64,000 nt of DNA from Hyphomicrobiales bacterium (GCA_900489925.1 UEHQ01000012.1:186001-250000), one strand, 5' to 3'; positions 8,003-16,835 are shown, counted from the first letter of the stretch. The notes: generated by a model not told the origin, from the letters alone. A program made the numbers and translations.

Positions 8003-10227
8003 CACCATTTGTAGGAAGCGGTCGCCATCACGACACGACCTGTGCCGTAGAAGCACTGGTACATGGACGCGCACGCGGCAACATATTCCTTGTTGAACAG
8101 ATTGGTTGCGTTGACGGCCAGCTGGAAGCCTTTCATTTTCGGATCGTAGTTGCCGAAATCGTAGCTGATGGAGGCGTCAAACAGCGTATAGGCCGGGACC
8201 TTCATTTCGGGCGTATTGGCAGCGTCACCATTGGTCTTTCCGATGTAACGCGCGCCAGCGCCGAAGTTGAGGCCTTCCAGGGCGCCGCTGCCGATCGTGT
8301 AGTCGGCCCAAATGCTCGTCATATGTTCAGGCACGCCGACCGGCGTCATGCCAAGGGTTGTCTCGACATTGCTCTTCGTCACCTTGACGTCGGCATAGGT
8401 GTAGGCTGCGCTGAGATTGAGACTGTCGGTCAGCGCGAATTTCGCACCAAGTTCGATCCCTCGCGAGCGAACCTCACCGGTCTGCGTCTGGCAGGCCGCG
8501 GCACTGCATCCGAGCGCGATACCGCCCGTTGTGTGCGCCAGATCCGACGTAAGCACATTCTGCTGCGTCAGATCGTAGAGGGCGACCGTGAACAGGCCGT
8601 CGAAATTCGTCGGCTGATATTTGACGCCGACTTCGTATTGCTGGCCAGTGGTCGGCTTGAACGGTGTCCCGCCATAACCCGTGCCCATCGTGGGGTCGAA
8701 GGACGTCGTATAGCTTGCGTAGGGTGCCAGGCCATTGTCGAATTCGTAGAGAAGCCCGGCTTTCCACGTGAAGGCGCTGTCCTGCGTTTCGACGTCCGTG
8801 ATCGCTCCCGTCGCAAGGGTCTTTGTCGCGCTATCGATCGACGACCAGTCGTTGCGGCCCGCGAGAACGAAAGCCCAGTTGTCCAGCCTCATCTGATCCT
8901 GGACATAGACCCCCGTCTGGCGCCGCGTCTGATCCTGACGATTTGTCAGCGTCACATCCGGCGCACTTTCATAGACCGGATTGAGATAGTTGATGTAGGT
9001 TCTCGCACCATTGCCATAGATCGACTGGGCATCAACGATCTGGTAGTCGAGCCCAAAAAGAACCTTGTGTTCAACGGGGCCGGTGTCGAAATCGGCCTCG
9101 GCCTGATTGTCGATGGCGAGCGCGTTGAACCGCTCGATGTAGTGGGTCGACTGACGACCGAGGCAAAGATAGGCGACACCGCCGCAACTCGCGGCTGATG
9201 CCCACGCGGTGGAGTTCGGGACGACCGAATAGGCCTTGAACTCGCTCTCGCTGTGCATGAACCGCAGATTTTGCCTGACCGTCCAGACGTCATCGATGTG
9301 ATGCTCGAGTTCGTAGCCGATCGTAGACTGCGTCCGATCGAAAGAGTTGTAGTTCGGATTTCCGCTGAAGAAATCGTAGGGAATCTGGCCGTTGGGATTG
9401 GTCTGCAAGGTCCCCAGTGCAGGCATCCAGTTCGTCAGCGCGGCATTGGGATCGCGCGTGTAGCTGGCCTTGACCGTCAAGGTCGTATCTTCGTCCGGCG
9501 ACCATGTCAGCGACGGCGCGATAGCAACCCGCTCGCTGTCTGAATAGTCGAAGCCCAGATTGTAGAGACGTCCAACGCCGGTCAGGCGATAGAGAAGGTC
9601 GCCGCTTTCGTCGACCGGTCCGGTGAAATCGAAACCGGCTTCCGCACGCCCATTGTTGCCAAAGCGCGTGAAGACCTCGTGGGCACTCTCGCTCTCGGGT
9701 TCCTTGCTCACTAGGTTCACAAGGCCGCCAGGATTGCCCGAGCCGTAGAGAACCGACGCCGGACCACGCATGATCTCGATGCCATCAAGCAGATACGGAT
9801 CAACGGATGGGACGTTGTAGTTGAGACCGGTAGGCAACCGCAAACCATCCCAATAATGAACATAGTTGGCATTACCGCCGAAGCCACCGAACCCTCGGAT
9901 GAACACGCTGTCGAAGCGGTCGCCGGGACGTGACCCTGTTGTCACGCCGGGCTCGTAGCGCAGCGCGGACGAAACGCTGGTCGCCCCTTGCTTCTTGAAC
10001 TGTTCGCTGGTCACGACGGACACGGACTGAGGTGTTTCAATGATGGCGGTGTCGGTTTTCGTCCCGGCGCGCGCCTTCTTGACGATGGGTCCGTCGTCCT
10101 TGCGACCGTCGGCTGTGACCGTGATTTTCTCTAGGCTGGTCGCAGCTTCCTCCGCTGCCGCAACCGTCACGACCAGCAGACTTGCCGAACCTGCCAGTAG
10201 GCCTGCCATGATCTGTCTATAACCCAT
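8002..10227 (-). CDS. TonB-dependent siderophore receptor
   Basis: 741-residue outer-membrane receptor. A signal peptide (MGYRQIMAGLLAGSASLLV) precedes a TonB-box/plug domain with ETPQSVSVVTSEQFKKQGA and a 22-strand-type barrel ending in an aromatic residue (ATASYKW). The length and plug resemble hydroxamate/catecholate receptors of the FhuA/FcuA kind. Start set at ATG 10227 because GAGGACG lies just upstream and the signal peptide begins there. First gene of receptor, binding protein, esterase. Several extracellular loops carry paired cysteines (SCGGVAYLC, CSAAAC, CASMYQC), common in this receptor class. Confidence 0.93.
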   Translation of the reverse strand: MGYRQIMAGLLAGSASLLVVTVAAAEEAATSLEKITVTADGRKDDGPIVKKARAGTKTDTAIIETPQSVSVVTSEQFKKQGATSVSSALRYEPGVTTGSRPGDRFDSVFIRGFGGFGGNANYVHYWDGLRLPTGLNYNVPSVDPYLLDGIEIMRGPASVLYGSGNPGGLVNLVSKEPESESAHEVFTRFGNNGRAEAGFDFTGPVDESGDLLYRLTGVGRLYNLGFDYSDSERVAIAPSLTWSPDEDTTLTVKASYTRDPNAALTNWMPALGTLQTNPNGQIPYDFFSGNPNYNSFDRTQSTIGYELEHHIDDVWTVRQNLRFMHSESEFKAYSVVPNSTAWASAASCGGVAYLCLGRQSTHYIERFNALAIDNQAEADFDTGPVEHKVLFGLDYQIVDAQSIYGNGARTYINYLNPVYESAPDVTLTNRQDQTRRQTGVYVQDQMRLDNWAFVLAGRNDWSSIDSATKTLATGAITDVETQDSAFTWKAGLLYEFDNGLAPYASYTTSFDPTMGTGYGGTPFKPTTGQQYEVGVKYQPTNFDGLFTVALYDLTQQNVLTSDLAHTTGGIALGCSAAACQTQTGEVRSRGIELGAKFALTDSLNLSAAYTYADVKVTKSNVETTLGMTPVGVPEHMTSIWADYTIGSGALEGLNFGAGARYIGKTNGDAANTPEMKVPAYTLFDASISYDFGNYDPKMKGFQLAVNATNLFNKEYVAACASMYQCFYGTGRVVMATASYKW

Positions 10228-10284
10228 TCGTCCGTCCTCAATGCGCCTGCGCCGATCGGCCCGGTGAACCTGCCGATCAAAAGA

Positions 10285-10299
10285 TGATGACAATTGTCA
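10285..10299. promoter_or_regulatory. IRO-box-like site upstream of the TonB receptor
   Basis: TGA-N9-TCA, the short consensus described for RirA targets in rhizobia, falls here. It lies inside a stretch that also contains the perfect 14-base palindrome ATGACAATTGTCAT (10287-10300). The site is about 57 bases upstream of the receptor start, a normal promoter position, and about 125 bases from the divergent AraC gene. The consensus carries little information, so the placement is the main support. It could instead be an operator for the neighbouring AraC protein. Confidence 0.42.
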
Positions 10300-10424
10300 T
10301 GTTTTGGCGTTATACGGATTTGTGACGGGAAGGCCATTGTGAACTTGTTTGAGAAAACACCAGTTTCGTTTGAGCGATGCCCGCCCCACGCCACTCGGGC
10401 CGAGATTATAGATAGGCTTGCCGG

Positions 10425-11408
10425 ATGACCTCTCTGGTAAAAGCGCATGAGTTCTTCGATCAGATGCAAGCAGGCAACGAATCCTTTCGCCTGCTCAATT
10501 CAAACATCCAAGCGGACCGGACCCTGCTGAAGGGAACGTTCCGGAAGACAGCGATCAGGACCGGCCTGACGCTTCATTATTCCGACATGACGAACCTGTG
10601 CGATCTCCGTACGGAAACCGAAGCGCCGCCTCATCTCGGCATCAAGCTGTTTTTCCAGGGCGGCGTCACGGCCAGCATCGGCAATCAGGACATTCCGATG
10701 CCGCAGCGTCTTGATCGCAATCGCTGGACAGCCTCGGCGACGCTGTTTCATCAGAAGGAACGGGAACTGTTTCGGCGTCGGGCGGCCGTGGGGGATCGGG
10801 TCCGCAAACTGACGATCAAGATCTTTCCGGAATGGCTGGAATCGGGCGACGTCTTCGGTGATACAAGTGCCGGCGGATTGCGGCGTCTCACCTCACAGCG
10901 GCTCGCGGCCCAGTCATGGACACCGAGCGCCCCATTGTTGGCACTGGCCGAGCAGGCAATTCGTCCCCCCGCCTTGGAGCCTTATCTCAGCCGCCTTTAT
11001 ATCGAGAGCCGCGTCATTGGGATCATTGCCGAGGCATTTGGACTGCTCACCGATCATCATCCTGGCAACGAGGGACGGACGAGCCTGAGTGCAGCCGAAC
11101 GAAAGCGGCTCGCGAGAGCAGAAGAGTTCGTCAACAGCACGAGCGAAGTGCTGTCTCTGGAGGAGATAGCCTCCGGTGCCGGGATCAGCGTCAACTCACT
11201 GCAGCGCCTGTTTCATGCGGCCCATGGGACGACAGTATTTCACTACATCAGGACGCAGCGACTCGAGCAGGCGCGGCTCGCGCTGGAAAGCGGTGACGTT
11301 TCGATTGCCCAGGCTGCCTACGTGGCGGGCTACACCAGCGCGGCAAACTTCTCCACCGCCTTCAAACGCAAGTTCGGATTTACGCCAAAGCAAAGCCGGC
11401 AGGGCTGA
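10425..11408 (+). CDS. AraC-family regulator, siderophore-locus type (PchR/RhrA-like)
   Basis: 327-residue regulator. The C-terminal ~100 residues hold two helix-turn-helix motifs of the AraC class (SLEEIASGAGISVNSLQRLF and IAQAAYVAGYTSAANFSTAF), ending in the usual FGFTPKQSR. The N-terminal domain is the effector part, of the kind that in PchR-type proteins senses the ferric siderophore. Divergent from the receptor operon across a 197-base gap, so it probably activates receptor, binding protein and esterase when the ligand is present. Ligand sensing is inference from family and position. Confidence 0.88.
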   Translation: MTSLVKAHEFFDQMQAGNESFRLLNSNIQADRTLLKGTFRKTAIRTGLTLHYSDMTNLCDLRTETEAPPHLGIKLFFQGGVTASIGNQDIPMPQRLDRNRWTASATLFHQKERELFRRRAAVGDRVRKLTIKIFPEWLESGDVFGDTSAGGLRRLTSQRLAAQSWTPSAPLLALAEQAIRPPALEPYLSRLYIESRVIGIIAEAFGLLTDHHPGNEGRTSLSAAERKRLARAEEFVNSTSEVLSLEEIASGAGISVNSLQRLFHAAHGTTVFHYIRTQRLEQARLALESGDVSIAQAAYVAGYTSAANFSTAFKRKFGFTPKQSRQG

Positions 11409-11506
11409 AAGCGACGCGCTACGGGTGGCTCCGATGCTGGGTCACGAAGCGCTCACCCTGCAGCCATCCGTCAGATGATGGTCTTTCGGGCGCTAACCTA
11501 TTCGAT

Positions 11507-11623
11507 ATGCCGGAGGTTTTCATCCATATGGCCGATGACGAGATTGGCGCCACTGCGGGTAAACTCGCGAAACAAGCGGCACGTTCGGGAGCGACCAGCT
11601 GGCTGGAGGAGAAGACCACATGA
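11507..11623 (+). CDS. Possible 38-residue leader peptide or gene remnant before flavin reductase
   Basis: A short reading frame MPEVFIHMADDEIG... ending EEKTT. Its stop overlaps the flavin reductase start as ATGA, which would couple the two. No strong ribosome site precedes the first ATG; the inner ATG at 11528 has GGAGG 12 bases upstream. The opening MPEVFIHM recalls tautomerase-family N-termini, but the rest does not match, so it may be a remnant. The other bases in the 11409-11619 gap show nothing clear. Confidence 0.3.
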   Translation: MPEVFIHMADDEIGATAGKLAKQAARSGATSWLEEKTT

Positions 11624-12165
11624 CACTCACTGTTAACGTCGGAACCACGCCGCAGGCGCTGGAGCCGGTTAACTCTAAGGACTATGTCAGCGCAATGTCG
11701 GCGCATGTGTCCTCGGTCTGCGTCATCACGACAGCGATCGGCGGACGCCGCTTCGGCCTGACAGCAACGGCGGTGTCATCCGTCTGCGCCAGCCCGCCGC
11801 GACTGCTCATCTGTGTCAACAAATCCGGTTTCAGCCACGACAGGATCATCGAAGCCGGCCACTTCTGCGTCAATGTCCTGACGGAGGACCAGGTCGGCGT
11901 AGCGGAGCTTTTCGCCGGCATGAAAGGTTCCGACGTGGAGCGGTTCGCCGCCGGCGCCTGGACGAGCATGCCGTCCGGATCGCCGGCGCTGACCGGCGCA
12001 GCCGCAGTCTTCGACTGCCGCACTGCGTTGATCAGCGATCAATTCACCCATTCCGTTATTTTCGGCGACGTCGTCGCGGTCAACAGCCAGTCCGGACAGG
12101 ACGCCCTGCTTTACGGCGCCCGGCGGTTTCGTTCGCTGCAGAAGGCGCCCTCCGAGCTCAACTGA
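11620..12165 (+). CDS. Flavin reductase-like FMN-binding protein
   Basis: 181-residue split-barrel flavin reductase (flavin_Reduct/HpaC type). It has FGLTATAVSSVCASPP, the FMN-binding SVS-type segment, followed by LLICVNKSG and the FCVNVLTEDQ strand typical of the fold. A GGAGGA site precedes ATG 11620. Such proteins pass reduced FMN/FAD to a monooxygenase or to ferric complexes. Next to a siderophore locus a ferric reductase role is possible; a partner oxygenase is not adjacent (the hydroxylase at 14807-16738 is a one-component enzyme type). Partner and substrate remain open. Confidence 0.8.
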   Translation: MTLTVNVGTTPQALEPVNSKDYVSAMSAHVSSVCVITTAIGGRRFGLTATAVSSVCASPPRLLICVNKSGFSHDRIIEAGHFCVNVLTEDQVGVAELFAGMKGSDVERFAAGAWTSMPSGSPALTGAAAVFDCRTALISDQFTHSVIFGDVVAVNSQSGQDALLYGARRFRSLQKAPSELN

Positions 12166-12172
12166 GGGCGCC
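12144..12172. terminator. Hairpin at the flavin reductase 3' end
   Basis: GGCGCCCTC and GAGGGCGCC form a perfect nine-base stem with an 11-base loop spanning the flavin reductase stop, just before the convergent stop of the next gene at 12183. There is no T-run, so it is a weak intrinsic terminator at most or an mRNA 3' end stabiliser for the convergent pair. Confidence 0.4.
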
Positions 12173-12182
12173 GGGCTGCGCG

Positions 12183-12710
12183 CTAAGCCTGCGCTCCGTC
12201 TCGTTTGGCTTGCGCCACTGCCTGCGCTTTTCTCAACCTGCCGCGCTCTGCCGGACGCACCAGCGAAATCGCCTTCCGGTCCGGGATATCCCGCATGCCT
12301 TCATTGGCATGGCGCGTGTTGAAAGGCACGTTGCCCTTTTGAGCCGCCTGCTTGAGTTCGAGCGCGCGCTGGGCATTTTCAACGAGTGAGTGGTTCTTGG
12401 CCATCGCCGTCCGCCGCTGTGACTCGGCATTCAAGCGTTTCATCCCGATCGACAGAACCGAAGCCTTCAGTCGAGATCCGGCGTCCGAGGTCTTTGGCGT
12501 CGCACCCTTGGGTGCGGACTTTCCGCGCATTTCGCGCCGATGCTGATTGGCTTGCGACTGCGCCTTGTCACGCATGTCGCGAAGCCTTCGCGACAGCTTG
12601 TCCAATGCGTCGTCAGATAGTGCCTGTATCTCGGGATGACGTGTCTGGCGAACAACCTCACGCTCGTCGACGTTAAGTGCCCGATCTTCTTCCTTACGGG
12701 TAACGGCCAT
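12183..12710 (-). CDS. Basic, helical protein of unknown function
   Basis: 175 residues, rich in Arg, Lys, Ala and Gln, with no signal peptide or membrane segment. The middle is predicted-looking helix with heptad-like runs (DALDKLSRRLRDMRDKA, LVENAQRALELKQAA). The ends are strongly basic (RGRLRKAQAVAQAKR). Start set at ATG 12710, which has AAGGAG about eight bases upstream; an earlier in-frame codon lacks a site. I do not recognise the family. The composition would suit a nucleic-acid-associated or stress protein, but that is only a guess. Convergent with flavin reductase and divergent from the racemase gene. Confidence 0.7.
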   Translation of the reverse strand: MAVTRKEEDRALNVDEREVVRQTRHPEIQALSDDALDKLSRRLRDMRDKAQSQANQHRREMRGKSAPKGATPKTSDAGSRLKASVLSIGMKRLNAESQRRTAMAKNHSLVENAQRALELKQAAQKGNVPFNTRHANEGMRDIPDRKAISLVRPAERGRLRKAQAVAQAKRDGAQA

Positions 12711-12863
12711 TTCATGTCTCCTTTGTCTGGGAGGTTTCACAGGACTTGGTCATGGCGAAGCGGCATCGGTGGACAGATATGTCACCTAAGGCTTCTTTCC
12801 ACGCATTGCCTCGCGATTGGCGTGGATATACATCTCGCCGACAGACATTCCCTGGAGCAAAAG

Positions 12864-13997
12864 ATGACAGCAGCCCCCATTTTTCCTGGACTACTGATCG
12901 AGTCCGCCGAGATCCGCTTGATCCGCCTACCGCTGCTGACACCATTTGTGATCTCCACGGGAACGATGACCGAAAAGGTAATTCCGATCCTGACGCTCCG
13001 TGCGGAAGGACTGGAAGGCTATTCCGAAGGGGTTATGGATCCTCTTCCCGATTACCTCGAGGAAACGATCTCCGGCTCCCTGAGCTTCCTGAAGGAGGTC
13101 GTGCTCCCGCAGGTTATAGGCAAGCGCTTCAACGGCCCGGCGGAGCTGAACAGCATTCTCGACCCATGGCGCGGCCACAGGATGAGCAAGGCCATGGTCG
13201 AGATGGCGATGTGGGATCTCTGGTCGAAGGCGCTGAACCTTCCGCTCAGCGTTGCGCTCGGCGGCGTGCGTGATGCCGTGGACGTTGGCGTCAGCCTCGG
13301 CATCGCCGACATTCCCACGACCATCGCCCGCGTCGAGACCGCCGTTCAAGCCGGCTACAAGCGCGTGAAGCTGAAAATCAAGCGCGGCCACGACCTCGGC
13401 CTGCTCAAGGCAGTCCGCGAACGCTTCCCTCACGCGAAGCTGACAGTTGACGCGAATACCGACTACAAGCTGTCCGACCTCCCCCTTCTCAAGGCGATGG
13501 ACGAGTTCGCGCTTGATTACATCGAGCAACCTCTGGCCTTTGACGATATTTCCGATCACGTGAAGGTGCAGGAAAAGCTTCTCACCGCCATCTGCCTCGA
13601 TGAGAGCATCCGCTCGGCGGTCGATGCACGAAAGGCTCTGGTCGCAGGGGCCGGTCGCGTCATCAACATCAAGGTCGGGCGGGTTGGCGGTCACAACGCG
13701 TCGCGCGCCATCCACGACCTCTGCGCTGCATTTGACGTCCCGGTGTGGTGCGGCGGAATGCTTGAGGCCGGGATCGGTCGAGCCCATAACATCCACCTGT
13801 CGACGCTTGCCAACTTCACCAAGCCAGGAGACACCTCGTCGGCCAGCCGGTACTTCCCGCGAGACATCGTCAACGAAGCGCTCGAGGCGGTCGATGGGCA
13901 GATGCCCGTGCCGAAGAACGGGCCCGGGATCGGCGTGACCCTGGATTACAAATTCCTCGACACAGTCACGAGCCTCCAAGAGGAGTTCGCCGCGTGA
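12864..13997 (+). CDS. Enolase-superfamily N-acylamino acid racemase / o-succinylbenzoate synthase-like
   Basis: 377-residue member of the muconate-lactonizing subgroup, closest in motifs to the NAAAR/OSBS family. Catalytic lysines are in KLKIK (K171, K173). Metal ligands are D196 (VDAN), E221 (YIEQP) and D246 (CLDES). The opposite-face lysine is K270 (INIKVGR), and WCGGMLEAGIGR is the family's C-terminal barrel signature. GGAG lies seven bases before ATG 12864. No other menaquinone genes are present and the next gene is a GNAT acyltransferase, the neighbour seen with true N-succinylamino acid racemases. So it more likely racemises N-acylated amino acids than makes succinylbenzoate. Confidence 0.85.
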   Translation: MTAAPIFPGLLIESAEIRLIRLPLLTPFVISTGTMTEKVIPILTLRAEGLEGYSEGVMDPLPDYLEETISGSLSFLKEVVLPQVIGKRFNGPAELNSILDPWRGHRMSKAMVEMAMWDLWSKALNLPLSVALGGVRDAVDVGVSLGIADIPTTIARVETAVQAGYKRVKLKIKRGHDLGLLKAVRERFPHAKLTVDANTDYKLSDLPLLKAMDEFALDYIEQPLAFDDISDHVKVQEKLLTAICLDESIRSAVDARKALVAGAGRVINIKVGRVGGHNASRAIHDLCAAFDVPVWCGGMLEAGIGRAHNIHLSTLANFTKPGDTSSASRYFPRDIVNEALEAVDGQMPVPKNGPGIGVTLDYKFLDTVTSLQEEFAA

Positions 13998-14695
13998 GCG
14001 AGATCCTGATCCGCGAGCTGGAATCCGTGGCGGAGCTCAAACATTCCGAGCATCTGCAGCGGCTAATCTGGGGAGAGGATGATCCTCCTGACAACTCCGA
14101 CCTGCTGCTCGCCATACAACATGAGGGCGGCCTCGTTGCCGGCGCGTTCTCCGATGGAAAGATGCTCGGCTTCATCTTTGGCTTTCCGAGCTCGACGCAA
14201 GGGGTGCAACATTCGCACCGCCTCGGCGTGCTCTCGGAAGCGAGGGGCCTGAAGCTGGGTGCGCGCCTGAAATGGTTTCAGCGCGACTGGTGCCTCGCGC
14301 GCGCAATAACCTTGGTCCGCTGGACCTACGACCCTTTGCGGGCGGTCAATGCCGGGCTGAACATTTCAAGCCTGGGGGCGATATCATCCACCTACCATGT
14401 CGACTACTACGGCCCAATGGTCGGCATCAACGCAGGTCTCCCCTCGGATCGCATCGTTGCCGATTGGAAGCTCGACGCCCCGCTTGTCGAAAGTCGGGCC
14501 CAGGGCACACAGCCTGACCTGCCGCAGGGCCGAAGAGTGGACATTCCGCGCGACATCGAACAGCTGGTATCACGCGACCCGCAGGCGGCGCTGGCCGCGA
14601 GACTATCACTGCGCGAAACTCTCATGGATGCCTTCGGCAAGGGCGAGCGCATCATCGGATTCGATCCGGAAAATGCATCCTATCTGATTGGCTGA
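13994..14695 (+). CDS. GNAT-family N-acyltransferase (COG3375 type)
   Basis: 233-residue protein starting at GTG 13994, overlapping the racemase stop as GTGA, hence translationally coupled. The core has the GNAT arrangement: a substrate strand around GGLVAGAFSDGKMLGFIFGFP and the acyl-CoA loop region SHRLGVLSEARGLKLGARLKW. It continues with WTYDPLRAVNAGLN and a conserved DYYG, features of the COG3375 group. In Geobacillus and similar bacteria this type is the amino acid N-succinyltransferase working with NAAAR in conversion of D- to L-amino acids. A desuccinylase is not adjacent here. Confidence 0.8.
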   Translation: MSEILIRELESVAELKHSEHLQRLIWGEDDPPDNSDLLLAIQHEGGLVAGAFSDGKMLGFIFGFPSSTQGVQHSHRLGVLSEARGLKLGARLKWFQRDWCLARAITLVRWTYDPLRAVNAGLNISSLGAISSTYHVDYYGPMVGINAGLPSDRIVADWKLDAPLVESRAQGTQPDLPQGRRVDIPRDIEQLVSRDPQAALAARLSLRETLMDAFGKGERIIGFDPENASYLIG

Positions 14696-14764
14696 GCTCG
14701 CGCTCAGCCTTGCTGGTCACCTTTGATGGAAGCCGCCTGCGTTAACCTGGCGGCTCCTGTTGAT

Positions 14765-14799
14765 CAGCCGCGTCGGTGAAAACGCGGCTGAGTGTTTTT
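14765..14799 (+). terminator. Intrinsic terminator of the racemase-GNAT operon
   Basis: CAGCCGCG and CGCGGCTG form a perfect eight-base stem with a ten-base loop, followed by AGTGTTTTT. A second GC-rich hairpin (AGCCGCC/GGCGGCT, 14731-14756) sits just upstream in the same gap. The arrangement ends the plus-strand operon before the convergent hydroxylase stop at 14807. Confidence 0.8.
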
Positions 14800-14806
14800 C
14801 CGCCGA

Positions 14807-16738
14807 TTAGCCTGCGGCAAGCATGAAGCCATCGAAGAAATCGGCGAGCGCCGCATGGGCATCGAGCGGCAAGATGTGCGCGGCATATTGATCTGGTCGC
14901 ACCACTACCATGCACCCTTTCTTTCGATCGACGCCGCGCAGGTCGAAGATGTTGTTGCTTCCCTTAAGGTCGGGACAGAACATCTTTTCGTAGTCGCGCA
15001 GGCCGAAGCGCCCCTTGGCGGGAAAAAGCAGCGCTGGCATTGCCTCGATCGCAAGCTCGCGATGGGACTGCTGGAAGACAGCGCGAACGTCGATGACGGA
15101 ATCGATGTCGCTGCCTTGCGGCGTGAATTTCGCCAATGGCGACCCCGCGCCCTCGAGAAAGCTGCAAAGAGCCGCGAGCGGCGAGCCGGGCTGGGCACGG
15201 TCACCTTCACCGGCAAACGCATAGACGTGCCAGCGACCGTCAGCCTTGGCCGCGTGGCCGAGTTCCATCGGTCGGGCATCGCCCAGGCGGATGACCGGTG
15301 CCGAGTGGAAGCGCTTGCCGATCGGGAACCCCTTCGCAAGGTCCTGATAGGTCGCCTCGCCGGTGAGGACGGAGGGTGCATAGCGCGTGGCGGTGCCGGC
15401 GGTGTAGCGCCCGGACCGGACGAAATATTCCTGGACGTCGGCCGGGTCCACACCATCGGGATTCGTCGCGGATTTCAGTGGCGCACTGAGCATTTTTGCC
15501 CATTCACGGTCGAAATCGATCAGTTCCTTCGCGATTGATTGCCGCTCGGCGGAATAGCTGTGCAGCAACTCGGCCGGCGCCCGGCCCTCCAGCACGGCGG
15601 CAAGCTTCCAGCCCAGATTGAAGGCATCCTGCATGGACACGTTCATGCCCTGCCCGGCCTTCGGGCTGTGTGTGTGGCAGGCGTCGCCGGCGATGAAGAC
15701 GTGCGGCAGCCGCGTCGCGATCTCCGCCTCCGGCACGTCGTCGAACTTGTCGCACAGTCGCTGGCCAATCTCATAGACCGACCACCAGGCGACCTCCTTC
15801 ACCTCGAAGCTGTAAGGCTGAAGCACCCGCTGGGCGGCGGCGATCAGATGGTCGACCGTTATGTTCTTGCTGGCGACGCGCTCATCCTTGGCGAGCTTGT
15901 CCAGTTCGACATAAATGCGCACGAGATAGCCGCCCTCGCGCGGAATGAGCAGGATGTTGCCTTCGCCTGCCGACTGGATCACGGCCTTGAGGCGGATATC
16001 CGGAAAATCCGTGACGGCCAGGACGTCCATGACGCCCCAGGCCTGATTGGCGGAATCGCCCTTCAGTTCCCGTCCGAGCGATTTGCGCACCGCGCTGCGC
16101 GCTCCATCGCAACCGACCACATAACGGGCCTGCACGGTCTCGATCTGGCCTTCATGCGCGGAATCGTTCCGCTCAAGCTTGACCGTAACAGGATGACTGC
16201 CTGCTGTCGCGGCGGTATCGATCGTGAGGTCGGCCAGGCGGCGAGCGTAGTGAGGCTCCAGCCGGTTCGGCGAGCGGCGCATGATATCGAGGTAGAAATC
16301 GTGCACGCGTGCCTGGTTGAGAATCACATGCGGCATTTCGGAGAGGCCGTCTTCGACGTCCTGGATACGGCCGTGTCGGACGATGTTGTCGCGCCTGCCA
16401 TCGTCGGGCTTCCAGAACGATGTTTCGTTTACCCAGCACGATTCCTTCAAGACCTTCTCGGCAAAGCCGAAGGCGTTGAACATTTCAAGCGTGCGGCAGG
16501 CGATCCCGTCTGCCTGGCCGAGCTCCAGTGGACCCGGCTTCTGGTCAACGATCGCGGTCTTGATACCGGGAAAGGCGGAGAGCTGGCTGGCAAGCGTCAG
16601 ACCGGCCGGACCGCAGCCGACGATCAGAACGTCCACTTTCGAAGGCAGCGCGTCCGACCGCGCCGATGCCTCTGGCGATGGCTCTGACAGTGCAGGATCG
16701 CCGGTTCTGAAGCCATTCAGGTGAAATTGCATGGACAT
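14807..16738 (-). CDS. FAD-dependent aromatic hydroxylase (phenol hydroxylase / 3-hydroxybenzoate 4-hydroxylase type)
   Basis: 643-residue class A flavoprotein monooxygenase. The Rossmann GxGxxG is in VLIVGCGPAGLTLAS (about residues 37-51), the DG motif in VVGCDGARSAVRKSLG and the GD motif in FIAGDACHTHSPKAGQG. The C-terminal ~180 residues match the thioredoxin-like dimerisation domain of phenol 2-monooxygenases. ATG 16738 is chosen for the GGGAGGAGA site upstream. It should ortho-hydroxylate a phenolic acid or phenol with NAD(P)H and O2. Divergent from a MarR regulator, its likely repressor. No ring-cleavage genes follow, so the product must be used elsewhere. Confidence 0.87.
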   Translation of the reverse strand: MSMQFHLNGFRTGDPALSEPSPEASARSDALPSKVDVLIVGCGPAGLTLASQLSAFPGIKTAIVDQKPGPLELGQADGIACRTLEMFNAFGFAEKVLKESCWVNETSFWKPDDGRRDNIVRHGRIQDVEDGLSEMPHVILNQARVHDFYLDIMRRSPNRLEPHYARRLADLTIDTAATAGSHPVTVKLERNDSAHEGQIETVQARYVVGCDGARSAVRKSLGRELKGDSANQAWGVMDVLAVTDFPDIRLKAVIQSAGEGNILLIPREGGYLVRIYVELDKLAKDERVASKNITVDHLIAAAQRVLQPYSFEVKEVAWWSVYEIGQRLCDKFDDVPEAEIATRLPHVFIAGDACHTHSPKAGQGMNVSMQDAFNLGWKLAAVLEGRAPAELLHSYSAERQSIAKELIDFDREWAKMLSAPLKSATNPDGVDPADVQEYFVRSGRYTAGTATRYAPSVLTGEATYQDLAKGFPIGKRFHSAPVIRLGDARPMELGHAAKADGRWHVYAFAGEGDRAQPGSPLAALCSFLEGAGSPLAKFTPQGSDIDSVIDVRAVFQQSHRELAIEAMPALLFPAKGRFGLRDYEKMFCPDLKGSNNIFDLRGVDRKKGCMVVVRPDQYAAHILPLDAHAALADFFDGFMLAAG

Positions 16739-16835
16739 TCTCCTCCCATCTTGGGCTGCGAGGGCGCCTGCCGCCTGGGGTGTGGACGCACACACCAGGC
16801 CCCGTTTAAGGTAGCGCGCAAGGCACATATTTCGC

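Noticed and set aside
7798..9198. 466-codon open frame on the plus strand
   Set aside because: Antisense shadow of the second binding protein and TonB receptor; no recognisable domain.
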